Positions 53,896-64,000 of a stretch of 64,000 nucleotides of DNA are shown piece by piece. Source of the stretch: Mesorhabditis belari (taxonomy: Eukaryota > Nematoda > Chromadorea > Rhabditida > Rhabditidae); contig CAUEEP010000732.1 of the NCBI GenBank assembly GCA_958450365.1, forward strand, positions 682,001 to 746,000. Direction: 5' to 3'. Every line of letters starts with the position of its first letter. Position 1 is the stretch's first letter. A model generated the notes under the pieces. That model was not told where the DNA came from, did no database searches, and worked only from the letters and a program-made list of their open reading frames with translations. The translations under genes were made by a program, and so were the position numbers.

Positions 53896-56800
53896 TTAAA
53901 TTGTACTGTAAGCTGAAATCTCTGCAAGATTCGACTCACTCAAGATAGCGTGATGTATTTTCTTCCTTGCCCCGACTGTCGCCACTCCAATATCCCTCAA
54001 TGCAGCCTCATCCAATAATAAAAACGCATCCATGTCAATCTAAAGCAATATTTTTAAAAGCAAAATTCTACATCAAACTTCTTGATCTCTTAGGTTAGCT
54101 GTGTATTCACTGAGGCCAAGTTGCGCGAGAACCATTGACGGTTCGATGAAAGAGGCGATATCCCAAGCACTTTCTGAGGTGCCCAATGGGGATTCGAAAA
54201 TTGAAGTAGACGCGGAAAAAGCTAGAGAATTACTTTATTATCGTTAAAGCTGTTGAAAAACCTGGAGTTTTTGTCTTTTTATGGAAGACTCTTGTGGTTA
54301 AAGTGTTTGAAAGAGATGAAGATGAAGCGGATAGAGAGGATTGATCTTCTTCCTCTTCTCTCACCGAAGGCAATCCTTTTGCTGAACCAGAGCCGGGTGC
54401 TCCAGACTAAAAGCTTAACATAGTTTATCAGTTTAAAAGTTTCTGTCAATCTAACAGACAGAACTAGGGCTTGTAAGTTTGGCAAATGAACAGGAGCAGA
54501 ACTGGAGAGCTTGGACCGCCGGTGAACCGCCGGTGAACTTGCTCCGGGGAACTGCCGGTGAACTTGCGCCGGTGAACTGGAGAGCCTGGACCCCAGCGTC
54601 TACTTAAAGTACAGTTCAACTCCCAAAGAGAACATCTTATAGGCATCTGTCCTTCCGCTTCCACACGGCACAATGGCCGAATGATTAGCACGCCCCCGCC
54701 GGGTGGCAAAGCTGAAGGGTTCGGATCCGCCTTCGGTCAAACGTTTTGCTTTTTTGCCAAAAGCTCAAATGTAATAGAAATAATATAATATCACAAGGAA
54801 CACAATCTAATCAAAATTCTCTTACCGTTTGTCCTTTCGTTTTCTCAGCTTGTTCTTTCGCATTCAAATCGAGCATTCCTTTGAGAAGATCAGCTGGTAG
54901 AGAGCTGCTGAATCCATAACCGGACCAAAAATCAGTCGGATAACGCACTGAGGCGTCGATTGATTCGTAAATAGCTGAAAGATGAAATATTGATTGAAAT
55001 TAGAGTCTCGATTTCAACCACTGTAATATCAAATCTCACCCTGATGAGCTTTTCTTAGCATCTGTTCACGAGAGGCTCTCCTTGAGGCGGGTTGACCCGT
55101 CCAAAGTTCTCTGAATTATCAAATAGTTTATATTTTTTGATAATCTATACTATTAGCTAATTTAGCTTAAATAACTTAAAATTTCTAATGTAACTCACGC
55201 ATTTCCATTGATATTCTTGGCACTGGTGAGAAGCGAGTGAGCGATCGGGGAGTCGTCTGGATCTGGAGAGAGGGGGATGTCCTAAAAAAAAAAGTGATCA
55301 AAAGCATTTTATAGTTAGGCTAAAGTCATAATAATCTTTATATAATCATTAAAATAATCATAATCTTTAGAAAATGTTCTCAAAAATTCACCTGAACGAT
55401 GTCTTCCAGTGTGGAGCCTCTGCCAACAAGCGATCTCGAGAATGGGGTGCTTGAATCTGGGTTCAGATTTTGAAATGCTAATTTTGGATACTGTAAGCCT
55501 ATGTCTCATTACAGTATGCATAAAAATAAAGGCTGAATAGCTTTCAACAAGGCTGAATAGCTTCCAACAAGCCTGAATAACTTTGCGATAAGTTGACTGA
55601 TGTTAAAGCCGTCAATTGAATACTTTTCTATCGACTGCCACTTTTTATACTGTAGCAAGACACTACCCTAAGCTTCTACCATATCTTCTAAACAAATTTA
55701 GCTTCAATTTTCCACCATTTATCTGATTCTTCATGAACGCGTAATCATCATCGATCGCTTCACTCTGTTCTTGTCCCAAAATTCTCTGTCGAGCGCGCAG
55801 CAAGTCGACGATTTTCTCCTCACTTCCACGCAAGACAAAAGACTAGAATTATTGAATCATGGCTAAAATCTAGTCTCTACTTACAACTTGTTCCCCTCCT
55901 TGCACCGTTTTGGCTTTTGTTTGCACGGTGATCCCGAAATCGTTCTCAATCGCCGTGAAATCGACTTGAGAAATCGATGGAGATTGGTCGAATTGAAGAG
56001 AAACGGAAAGCATTCCCTAGAACTTTTTGTTCAAATTGGCTGCTCAACTACGGTACTTTAGTTGCAAAATACTAACTACAGTACCATCATAAATTTTCTC
56101 GCTTTGAGGCATCCTTTGAGGGGTCCTTTAAATGAGAGATTGATCGAGTTGAGCGGTTGGAATGGGCCTTGTTGAGAGTGGGGCCATTCGATATGAACAC
56201 ACCATTGAGTGCAAAGAGATTCCAACCTAGAATCAATCATTTTATCAAAAACATAATGTTCGGGCTAACTTTTGTATGGTGGATGGTTTGTGGAGGGCGC
56301 TCGTCACGGATGGCCTCAATTCGATGCCAACTCGGCAGAGGATCGGCATCTCTGACTTAAAATTGTGCTGTTATTAGCTCATAAAGAGCTGAGTGAAACA
56401 AAATCTAAAAACGAATCACGTGGATTTAGATTTGACGCTTCGTGACTCAAACTTTGGCTTTAAACACCTCAGCGCTCAGTTTCGGTAACTTTATAACAAG
56501 TTTCAACTAATAGTCTTTCATTCTTTGCAACAGATAGGTACTTCTGTACTTCTAGAGAGAAGTACCGATCTGTACATCTGTACTTCTGTACATCTGTACT
56601 ACTAGAGAGAAGTACCGATCTGTACATCTGTACTTCTGTCCATCTGTACTTCTGTCCATCTGTACTTCTGTACATCTGTACTTCTAGACAGAAGTACCGA
56701 TCTGTACATCTGTCTGTCTATCTGCCTGCGCAGAAGTCTTGTGTGGGTACTTCTGTAACAAGTCTCGTATCCACGACTCTGACCTTTGCCTAGTTAGATT

Positions 56801-58793
56801 TTATGAAACAATGATTTCGGTGTTGATCTTACCATGGTACTTGTTTAGTTAAAGGATAAATTCTCATAAGAGAACGGAATATGAACAACTAACACAGAAG
56901 TTATGGATACTTTTAACTTTTCCAGACAACTCAACTTGAGTACAATGCAAGCAAAAGCTTATATGTTACATCCAATTTTGAATCTATTCAATAACGGACG
57001 GTTCTGAATCGGACATCCAATTTTAATGGTTTCAAAATCGTGTCATATAAAAGTGTCATAACCTCTTACATACATGCATATGAAGAAGTCTTGACAAGAG
57101 ATCGATCGCTTCAAGAAAAGCACTCTCTTGTCCAGCACATCCCCGTAAAGCACAACTTAAAACACAATCGCTCGTCTGAAAAATGAAAATTGAAAGTTTC
57201 GCTTAGGTCACACCTTTTTCAGCACAATGTTCACTTGTTGATTTGTTGGTGGAAGGTTCGGAGGAGTCGGTAAAAGCCATGGGACATCGAAGGTAATCAC
57301 GATTGGACACAGTTCCTAGAAGGTTTAAGATATCAAAATTTCAATGGATACTATAAAGGACTATAAAGGGTACTATAAAGAGTACTATAGAGTACAATAG
57401 AGTACTATAGAGTACTATAGAGTACTATAGAGTACAATAGAGTACTATAGAGTACTATAAAGACATTACCCTCAACAATCGCCTTGCCATTTCCACTTGT
57501 GAAGCCGAGCCGGCTATCGAGACTTGATCACTTTTTGAAAGATCTTCACTAAACGAAATTTTATATGCAAAGTGTTTTACTCGATTTTTAGATAGTACCT
57601 GTACTTGTTACCATCGGGAAAATGTACATGACATCCTGTGTGTTTCATTACCGCTTGACTTCCCCTTCCACCTCTTCCAATGATGTGTGAGTGAGCCGAG
57701 TGCTCGATTTCCATCTTTAGCGTCACTCGGTCTCTCTAAACGTTGAAAGCTTATTCTCGTTTTCGAGCTTTATGCCTCAGGGCTTAGATTTCTATGTTTT
57801 GTCTCATTTACTCGAGCAACAAGGCCACCATGGCTCATGGCTGACTGGCTAAGAGGCCTGTTTCTTACGAGGAAAGGTCAACTGACAGAGCCAGCCAAAT
57901 GCTAGAGTATGTCGACGAATTTCTGAAAAATGTTTTACAAAAAAGCATTTTGGCTGACTAGCTAAGAGCCCTGAATCTTACAAGGAAAGGTCAATTGGCG
58001 GGCAATTGGTCAAATGCTATTCAACCCACACCATTCGACGCGGAATTTGATGCTGATTCTGAATAGATTCCGTTTTTGCTAAATGGCAATCTGCCAGGAG
58101 TTATAAGCGCCTAAAGTTTTGTTGGGACTCTGAAAATGTCATCATTTGCTAGTCTTAGCGGGCTCTTGCTAGTCTTGTGGTCTTAGCGGCCTCCTTGCGG
58201 TCGCGATTCCGTTCAGCCTTGGCCGAGTAGTACAGTGTTCGTTTCCAGAGCGGAGCCCCACGGCTTGACCTCGCGGGTTCGTTCCCCGCTTTAGATTTTT
58301 GCACTTAGTGTAGTTTCTTTTGCAAGGCCTTACTTTGACTTGCAACGTGGCCGCAATAAGCTGTCGTGCACAGTCGACTTGATCGGGTAAACCGAGGATT
58401 TTCACATACGGATCTTTCTTCGTTTTCGCGCCAATCTTCAACTTTGACGGCCAACAAACAGTGGCCGCCGAGATCTTCTCGACTTTCTTGAAAAAATCCT
58501 CAGCATTCGGGAGGTAAATTGATGAACCTTGAAGGGAAGAGCCTAAAGGTAGGCAGGTAGCTTTAGAGAGATGGATGACTTGTTCAACTAGCAACCAGCA
58601 ACTAGTAACCAGCAACTAGCAACCAGCTTTACCCACCAGTGATCATCGCCTCCAATCTCTTCCGATCCACTTGTAATTTGTGCTCAATCCATCCAGGTGG
58701 CAGGGGTTCTTGTGTTCCGTTCTCTTCTCCATCCATCATTCCAAACGGTGAGTCCATTCTTGTTTCATTCATCAATCGAACGCCAGCTTCCAT
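53896..58793 (-). CDS. bcc-1: Bicaudal-C homologue (KH + SAM RNA-binding protein)
   Basis: Exons: 58637-58793 (ATG, with an in-frame stop just upstream), 58334-58542, 57599-57735, 57470-57548, 57214-57315, 57070-57175, 56253-56355, 56085-56226, 55885-56016, about 55722-55842, 55392-55490, 55199-55281, 55040-55110, 54826-54974, 54262-54406, 54079-54221, 53896-54039 (TAA). The first part has VDRKRLEAMI, then AEDFFKKVEK and WPSKLKIGAKTKKDPYVKIL, the conserved Bicaudal-C block. A KH GxxG loop lies in HSHIIGRGGRGSQAVMKHTG, with HVHFPDGNKY next. Later comes INLSFKGPLKGCLKARKFMM and a divergent KH-like region. The C-terminal SAM domain reads VLAQLGLSEYTANLRDQE plus IDMDAFLLLDEAALRDIG and GARKKIHHAIL. 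Bicaudal-C proteins bind mRNAs and control their polyadenylation and translation. All junctions close in phase except the 3' end of the exon near 55722, where I found no donor of the right phase; a small exon may be missing there. The symbol assumes orthology with C. elegans bcc-1. Confidence 0.9.
54500..54590. repeat. GC-rich GCCGGTGAACT repeat in a Bicaudal-C intron
   Basis: Units of CGCCGGTGAACTTGC/GGTGAACTGGAGAGC recur five to six times between exons 54262-54406 and 54826-54974. Confidence 0.8.
54668..54738 (+). pseudogene. tRNA-like sequence in a Bicaudal-C intron
   Basis: The plus strand has AATGGCCGAATGATTAGCAC (A-box-like), CGCCCCCGCCGGGTGGC, then GAAGGGTTCGGATCCGCC (B-box-like). Opposite strand to the host gene. 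Confidence 0.5.
56525..56725. repeat. TCTGTACATCTGTACT minisatellite in a Bicaudal-C intron
   Basis: CTGTACTTCTGTACATCTGT units with an interspersed TAGAGAGAAGTACCGATCTG, three higher-order copies. Confidence 0.92.
57345..57462. repeat. GTACTATAGA microsatellite in a Bicaudal-C intron
   Basis: Ten-base units AGTACTATAG repeated about 11 times, with AGTACAATAG and ACTATAAAG variants. Confidence 0.93.
57825..58020 (+). pseudogene. Pair of degenerate tRNA-like half-sequences
   Basis: ATGGCTGACTGGCTAAGAGG and TTGGCTGACTAGCTAAGAGC start two related segments, each followed by TCTTACxAGGAAAGGTCAA. Only the A-box-like half is recognisable. Confidence 0.4.
58208..58292 (+). pseudogene. tRNA-like sequence in a Bicaudal-C intron
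   Basis: The plus strand has CTTGGCCGAGTAGTACAGTG (A-box-like) and CGCGGGTTCGTTCCCCGC with a five-base T-stem. Acceptor not clear. Confidence 0.55.
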
Positions 58794-59617
58794 CAAAAAG
58801 TTTCACAAAAGGAATGGGTTTCTTTTTAGGGTTAGTTCTAAATAAATCGTTCTAAATAAATAATAAATAGAAGAAATTTGAATTTAAACGGGTTTAAACG
58901 GGTTTACATCTGTCAAAAAAAAACAAAATATCAAAGCGAAAACGGGTTTAAAGCTTTTAAATATTGATAATTGTTGTACTTGTTGGTGGTAATCTCAAAG
59001 TTCTAACCAGAAAAAGATAAAGATAAAGCTAAAAAAATCTCTGAAAGAATATCAAGATAATCAATAAATTCTCTGTAAATTCATTGCAATCAATGAAATC
59101 CGCAAAAATTTCATGAAATCACTCTCATTCTCGACCTTTTTCTGTATCTTTCCAAAAATGGATTGATGATCATCAATAGTTTTTTTTATTGCCATTTTCT
59201 TTGAGAGTTTTCTCTTTTTCTCCCCTCTATTTCCCTAAAAATTTCGGTGATATGAACTGATTGTGGGTTGATTGGAGTGGTTGACACCTTTCTTTCGTTC
59301 TTTTACTTTTTTTCTTTTCTTTTTCTTTTCTTTTTCTTTTCTTTTTCTTTTCTTTTACGTTGATTACACGTTTCAAGGTAATGAAAATATGGGCAAAACG
59401 GAAGTAAAGGGTTTGATGAGGGATGATGATGAAGATACGGACATCTAAGGTACTATTTATTTGCTTCATCTATTTTCTGGTACTTCTGACTAGAAAATTA
59501 CGCTTTTCTGGTACTTCTGACTTTTTTTTCCACTCAAATTTCCTTATCTTTTACTACATTTATATAGATGCACTTACAAAATACAGCTTATATTTCAGAC
59601 ATGGAAATCTAAATTCG

Positions 59618-59735
59618 GTTCCTTATCTCTCTAAATTCAGTTCCTTATCTCTCTAAATTCAGTTCCTTATCTCTCAAAATTCGGTTTCGTATCTCGTTAG
59701 ATTTGGTTCCTTTTCTTATAATTCGGTTCCTTATC
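59618..59735 (-). repeat. 22-bp minisatellite, second locus
   Basis: Units of TTCCTTATCTCTCTAAATTC, the reverse complement of the 31670 repeat, five to six copies with drift at the right. Confidence 0.9.
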
Positions 59736-59754
59736 ATATAAAAAGCAGAAGAGA

Positions 59755-59850
59755 CGTCTGTCCGTATGTCTGTCTGCCCGTATGTCTGTCTGTCCGTAAG
59801 TCTATCTGTCCGTAAGTCTATCTGTCCGTATGTCTGTCTGCCTGTTTGTG
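59755..59850. repeat. GTCCGTATGTCTGTCTG minisatellite
   Basis: TCTGTCCGTAAGTCTATC-type units, about six copies. Confidence 0.9.
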
Positions 59851-60529
59851 CGTAGCCATTGGCAAAAAGGGGCAGGGCTTAGATTGCGCGGAAAACGCGA
59901 GCGTTTAGTGAGAGTTTTCGGTAAAATGTAGGCAAACAAGTCAGTAATAAGGCAAAGGGAAAACGTTTTCATTTGCAAAACAAAACACTGAATAAATCAA
60001 GAAAATCTCAATATATTTGATAAAAAGAACATAAATAAAAAGAGAAGAATAGCTCTTCATCGAATTTAACAGCGGAAATCATTTCGCCGTCAAAATCAAC
60101 TGATCGAGAGAAGAAATTCGGGCAATGTGGAAATTGAAACCGGTTTTTTTTCTTCTTCTTCTCATATCGTTCTCGGTCATTATCGATAAAGTTCTTGTGA
60201 TATAAGTAATAGATTTTCTATCTAAATGCTTCATTTTTGCTTTGCTTTTGCTTAAAAACCATCTTTTATATATCTTTTTCTTCACTTTAGCAGCCAATCC
60301 AAGCTGGTGCATAAAATTGAGAGTTTTCTGAAAGAGATTCCTTCATTTTGAGTGTAGTTGATCGATTGGAAAAGTGTCTAGAATTTCTAAAATTAATTGT
60401 AAACTAAAAAAGTTGCTTCTTTACTCAAATTCCATTGAAATTCTTCGATTGTTGGAGAGATAAGTAATCAAAACAATGAAACAAAATCGATAAGCAATGA
60501 TAAATCGATAAGCAATAGCTTGATTGCCC

Positions 60530-60645
60530 AAGGTTGTCCAATGAAGTGATTGCCCAATGAAGTGATTGCCCAATGAAGTGATTGCCCAATGAAGTGATTG
60601 GCCAATGAAGCGACTGCCCAATGAAGCAATTGCCCAATGAAGTGA
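60530..60645. repeat. CCCAATGAAGTGATTG minisatellite
   Basis: Seven units of GCCCAATGAAGTGATT (16 bp), open on the minus strand (GNHFIGQSLHW-like) because of the repeat. Confidence 0.92.
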
Positions 60646-60704
60646 TCGTCGATACTCCATGTGAACATTGAAAGGATAAGGACACTTGCCTCAACATCAC
60701 TTGC

Positions 60705-60840
60705 CAAACACTTCCCAAACATTGCCCAAACACTGAAACACTCCAAACAGCCCAACACATTGCCAAACACTTGCCAGCCTCAAAACTTGCCTCAACATCA
60801 CTTGCCTCAACATCACTTGCCTCAACATCACTTGCCAACT
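60705..60840. repeat. CTCAACATCACTTGC minisatellite and related
   Basis: CACTTGCCAAACACTTCC and AACATTGCCCAAACACTG modules lead into four 15-bp units CTCAACATCACTTGC. Confidence 0.9.
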
Positions 60841-61329
60841 CTTGAACATAATTTTAGCTAGACATCATTTTAGGAACACTTGAAATTTAGCACTTTTTTT
60901 TTAGAAAAAAACTATTGATTGAGAAACCTCGAAAAACGGTAAATCGAATGCGATTTCCACTAATATTTTAATAAATAAAACGATCTAAAACAATGAGGCC
61001 ATTAGAGCTATTTTTATTTTTATTTATTCAGCACAATTTTCTTCATTGCACATATTTTTTCACTGGATATAATTTTAGGAAAATCTCCGGAAAAAATGAA
61101 CTTTTTTAGCAGTAATAAAAACCTCGAGAAACGTTTTTTAGTAATTTAATAGTGTTGATTTCAAATCTAGAAACATTTTGTCGATAGCTCTTACCGTTTT
61201 CGAGATCTGAAAACTCGATTTTGTATGGAAAAATCAGTTTTTCTACAAACAGTTTTTCTACAAATGTTTTCCCCAAAAACATCATGAGTTTCAGAAATTA
61301 GATCAAATTTAAGCAAGACTCTTCTTTGG

Positions 61330-61440
61330 GAGTTCGACGATTGGCCGTGATGGCCGAATGATGGCCATGGCCGTGTCGGAATGGTTGATGAATGGCCGTG
61401 TCGGAATGGTTGATGAATGGCCGTGTCGGAAAGTGAAGAT
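61330..61440. repeat. GGCCGTGTCGGAATGGTTGATGAAT repeat
   Basis: Three units of GAATGGCCGTGTCGGAATGG with preceding GATGGCCG variants. Confidence 0.85.
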
Positions 61441-61670
61441 GAAAAAAACTACCCAAAATGAAGCCATTTTACACAGGAAATGAGTCTTTTTCGAACCCTT
61501 CAGATTCATCTCAACTTTACGCCATACTGTACTGTAGTCCGGTCGTGTACTGTAACGGAATATCAAATGTCAAATATCAAATAGTGTACTGTAACGGATA
61601 TCATAGAGTTGGATATGCTTAGATGCTAGATACTGTATGAGACAGGAAAAATGAGAATAAACGAGAAGAA

Positions 61671-61757
61671 TACCGTATTCTCTCTAATAGTAGTGAGCAC
61701 TACTATTTTTTTGAACCTCCTTCTGGACCGGAATACTACTAGAGAGTGCACTATTGT
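61671..61757. mobile_element. Short deleted copy of the TACCGTATTCTCTCTAATAG family
   Basis: Starts TACCGTATTCTCTCTAATAG TAGTG and ends with a TACTACTAGAGAGTGCACT-like end. The middle is lost, leaving an 87-bp hairpin. Confidence 0.65.
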
Positions 61758-61918
61758 TAAAGAGTTTTATCATTTACTAAAGTAAGACAGATAAGATTTT
61801 TATCCAAAATTCTTGCAAAAAAACAACTTTCTAAAAATTTATTGCCTTCTGATCACAAAAAGTTAACTAGACAAAAAATCTACAACAGAATCATCATTTG
61901 AAACATCATCCTTATTTA

Positions 61919-62385
61919 TTGGATTGGTGAATTGAAAACTGCGGGGTATTTCGCGGGACTCGCAGATAAAAAAATAAAAAAAACAACAGCATTGAACCAG
62001 CTGAGAGGGGGTTTGGTTACTTCAACATTTCCTCTAGTTATTGCGGAAAAATTATCCTTCCAGCTTTTTATTTTTTGGTATTTTTCTTCACTTCTTCTAT
62101 TGCACTAGACAATCTGCCACCGGGACATATTCGTCATGTCATGCTTCATGAGTTCCTACAAGAGCACAGTGCAGGCTTGGCAGCTGCTAATATTAAAAAG
62201 ATATATGGGGAGGAATCACCTTCCCGAAAGAATGTCTCGAGTATGGTTTGCCAAGTTTCGATCTGGGGAAAAATCTTTGAAAGAAGAAGAGGGCCGTGGA
62301 GCGGCAACTGGATGACTCCAGTTCTGGATGACAGGAAGATTCATGGATATTTTTCACATTATAAGACCGAGATGCAAGCATTGAG
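61919..62385 (+). mobile_element. 5' part of a decayed mariner transposon
   Basis: A single terminus TTGGATTGGTGAATTGAAAA begins at 61919. The following DNA encodes a mariner N-terminal helix-turn-helix: HIRHVMLHEFLQEHSAGLAA, NIKKIYGEESPSRKNVS, and in the next frame VWFAKFRSGEKSLKEEEGRG. The frame change and later stop show it is dead. No right terminus was found, and the end is not sharply defined. Confidence 0.7.
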
Positions 62386-63111
62386 GTAAGTTTGTATTGA
62401 ACAAATCAAAATTAGGCTGATTAAGGCGGCCGGGGACAACAAAATTTTTCCTGTTACGAGAGACTTTTTCACCAATAATTATGCGATAGGATTGCAAGAA
62501 GTTTGGCTGATTGGTCACGGGAATGCCATGGTTGATCCATTAAATGACATGGTTTGTTTTGATTTAACTGCCAATGAACCATTTTTTGTTGCCGCGCTTG
62601 CTCCGCTTAATATTTATTGTTTAGATCTTGTTGGATTCAACTTTTTCGATTTTTTGCGTTTTTTTTTCTAAGAAGTTACGGGTGCAGTCTTAACGGGATT
62701 CTAACGATGATGCGACACTGGTACACTTCAGAGCGTCAAATCGATTACATTGACGTTAGCAGTTGAGCAGTTGGCGGGGGAACGGAACATTAAAATGTGA
62801 GCCCTTTTACTTTCTTATTTTGCTGAAAATAACTTAGATGCAGTTTCCAAAAAAAATCTGAAAGATCGATTTAACTATTTTAGTCTAGATAGCCTTGATA
62901 ATCATTGAAATCATTACAAAGCAATCGGTAGTTTTCTCGATAAAATTGTTCAAATTTTTAGTTCTTGCACAACTTGCCTAGATTACAAGCTGTTAAACGG
63001 TTCCACGACGAGGGTTACATCTCTTCTGAAGACGCTTTGAAAAGAGCAACTGGGGACTTGAACTTTGTGTTTATGTTAATCAAGAGTGAGGCGATCTTTG
63101 GTATGTTTTAG
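62280..63111 (+). CDS. Exons of an unrecognised protein, 3' end only
   Basis: Two exon-like blocks read well. Block one, 62416-62559, gives RLIKAAGDNKIFPVTRDFFT then GLQEVWLIGHGNAMVDPLND and ends ATG|gtttgt. Block two, about 62962-63111, follows a TTTTTAG acceptor and gives NLPRLQAVKRFHDEGYISSE then DALKRATGDLNFVFMLIKSE, ending FGMF and TAG at 63109-63111. The junction between them is phase 0 on both sides. An upstream block ending at 62385 (DDRKIHGYFSHYKTEMQALR) has a GTAAGT donor and matching phase, but the implied intron is only 30 nt, shorter than the roughly 40-nt minimum elsewhere in the window. That upstream block also touches a decayed mariner. Amino-acid composition looks like a real soluble protein. 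I do not recognise the family, and the 5' end is not found. Confidence 0.35.
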
Positions 63112-63155
63112 CATGGTTTTTTTCTAACGTATGAAACGCGTTCAATGAAACTATC

Positions 63156-63378
63156 TACCGTATTTTCTCTAATAGTAGTGCACCCAGAGCGTCGCCTAAA
63201 TTGCTCGAAATCTCGAGAACCGTTTATCAGAACCTATCGATGTGGGGTCAGAAAATGTAGCTGACGATGAGACCTAGTGTTGGATTTGAGTGCTGAGCTT
63301 CTGTGAAAACTTTGAAAGCCGTAAAATAGTCACCAACTCGGCTCGGCGGGGTGCACTACTATTAGAGAAAATACGGTA
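63156..63378. mobile_element. TACCGTATTCTCTCTAATAG-family MITE
   Basis: Nearly identical in length and sequence to the 331-551 copy, ending CACTACTATTAGAGAAAATA then CGGTA. It lies between the unrecognised gene and the nucleoporin-like start. Confidence 0.87.
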
Positions 63379-63737
63379 TTTAAGATTTGTTTTAGTATCG
63401 ACATGGTTCGACTAGTCCCTGGCCCGGAAGTGGACTTATATACAATATTACGACATAGGATAATCCACCATATTTATTCTCTATTTTAAATAACTGTATT
63501 TTGTTTTCAACGAATTTGAAATGTCTTTTAAAGCTTAAGTTTCCATGTTGGAATTGTGATTGCTATTTCTTAGAAAGTACAAAGTACTACTAATACAACA
63601 ATTTGAAACTCTTCTCACACTCTAAATAAATCTTTCATGATTAGATTCTTCTTGATACTTTGGTTTAATCCGCACTTTTTATTTCGAGTTTTAAATCAAA
63701 ACTAGTATGAGTTTATAAAAATCGTATCAGGTTTGAG

Positions 63738-64000
63738 ATGAGTTTTTTCTCGAACACGAAAACTCCACCGAAGCCTCTTTTTGGCTCGACAGCTGGACTA
63801 GTTCGAGTACGTTTTTATTCAAATTTTTAAGTTAAGAACAAAGTTAAGCATTATCGTCTCAATTTTTCTTATTTCTAGCCACCAATTTGTTTGCATTAAC
63901 CGCTCCGGCAGCAACTCCAAGTGCCGAAACATGGCAACTTCGGCTGCTGCAACGAGTGGCACCTTATTTGGAAAAGCGAGCACAGCAAGCAATCTCTTCT
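63738..64000 (+). CDS. FG-repeat nucleoporin-like protein, N-terminal fragment cut by window edge
   Basis: An ATG at 63738 begins MSFFSNTKTPPKPLFGSTAG, and after an intron-like stretch ending TTTCTAG at 63879 the DNA reads ATNLFALTAPAATPSAET and, one frame over, ATSAAATSGTLFGKASTASN. The low-complexity S/T/A/P sequence with FG and LFG motifs is typical of FG nucleoporins, which line the nuclear pore. Two problems stand out: the donor at GTACGT is phase 0 while the acceptor needs phase 1, and there is a frame change between the SAET and ATSAAAT parts. Either the start is mis-modelled, the sequence has indel errors, or this is a pseudogene. The gene continues beyond the window. Confidence 0.4.

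Larger units (their letters stand above)
58794..61918. other. Intergenic upstream of the Bicaudal-C gene, repeats only
   Basis: Contains TTTTCTTTTCTTTTTC simple sequence (59305-59360) and the minisatellites listed between 59618 and 61440. No protein-like frame was recognised. Confidence 0.55.

Noticed and set aside
53896..58793. Operon of the Bicaudal-C and SLC17 genes (same strand)
   Set aside because: They are about 3.5 kb apart, far more than the roughly 100-bp spacing of nematode operons.
60425..60838. 137-aa minus-strand frame with SLHW repeats
   Set aside because: Built from the 16-bp and 15-bp minisatellites with no conserved residues outside them.

Overview
This window looks like nuclear DNA of a free-living rhabditid nematode, probably near Caenorhabditis. 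The reasons are: many introns of about 40-45 nt with TTTNCAG-type acceptors; a clear mec-3-type LIM-homeobox gene; a serpentine-chemoreceptor-like gene; short (TTAGGC)n tracts, which is the nematode telomere unit; and abundant mariner-type and other inverted-repeat elements. All protein genes were built by hand from splice signals and reading phase. For most of them the exon phases close exactly, which is the main evidence for the models.

Layout. 1-3049: repeats and MITEs. 3050-6157 (+): a C1GALT-type galactosyltransferase with one frameshift. 6158-9536: repeats. 9537-15647 (+): a PGAP2/Frag1-family membrane protein whose 3.7-kb first intron holds a mariner-type MITE and a telomere-like tract. 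16945-24088 (-): a 24-exon neprilysin-family (M13) metallopeptidase. 24170-24680: a degenerate poly-G tract that looks like bad sequence. 31398-36367 (-): a 12-exon mec-3 orthologue (two LIM domains plus homeodomain). 39315-42579 (-): a short 7TM-like chemoreceptor model whose large intron carries a mariner copy and a poly-A/T tract. 46254-50356 (-): a 14-exon SLC17-type major facilitator transporter. 53896-58793 (-): a Bicaudal-C (KH + SAM) RNA-binding protein. 61919-64000 (+): a broken mariner, exons of an unrecognised gene, and the start of an FG-repeat nucleoporin-like gene cut by the window edge.

The genes are functionally unrelated and no operon is evident. The noncoding DNA is rich in structured repeats: several TA-flanked inverted-repeat families whose ends share a CCGTA start, two inverted-repeat families with 8-bp target duplications (one with tRNA-like sequences inside), about ten degenerate tRNA-like sequences with A-box/B-box motifs, and many minisatellites. 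The most interesting unexplained signals are the 8-bp-TSD elements at 32392-33228, 37776-38413 and 42979-43208, the shared termini of the TA-flanked families, and a second copy of the mec-3 5' end at about 37001-37170.
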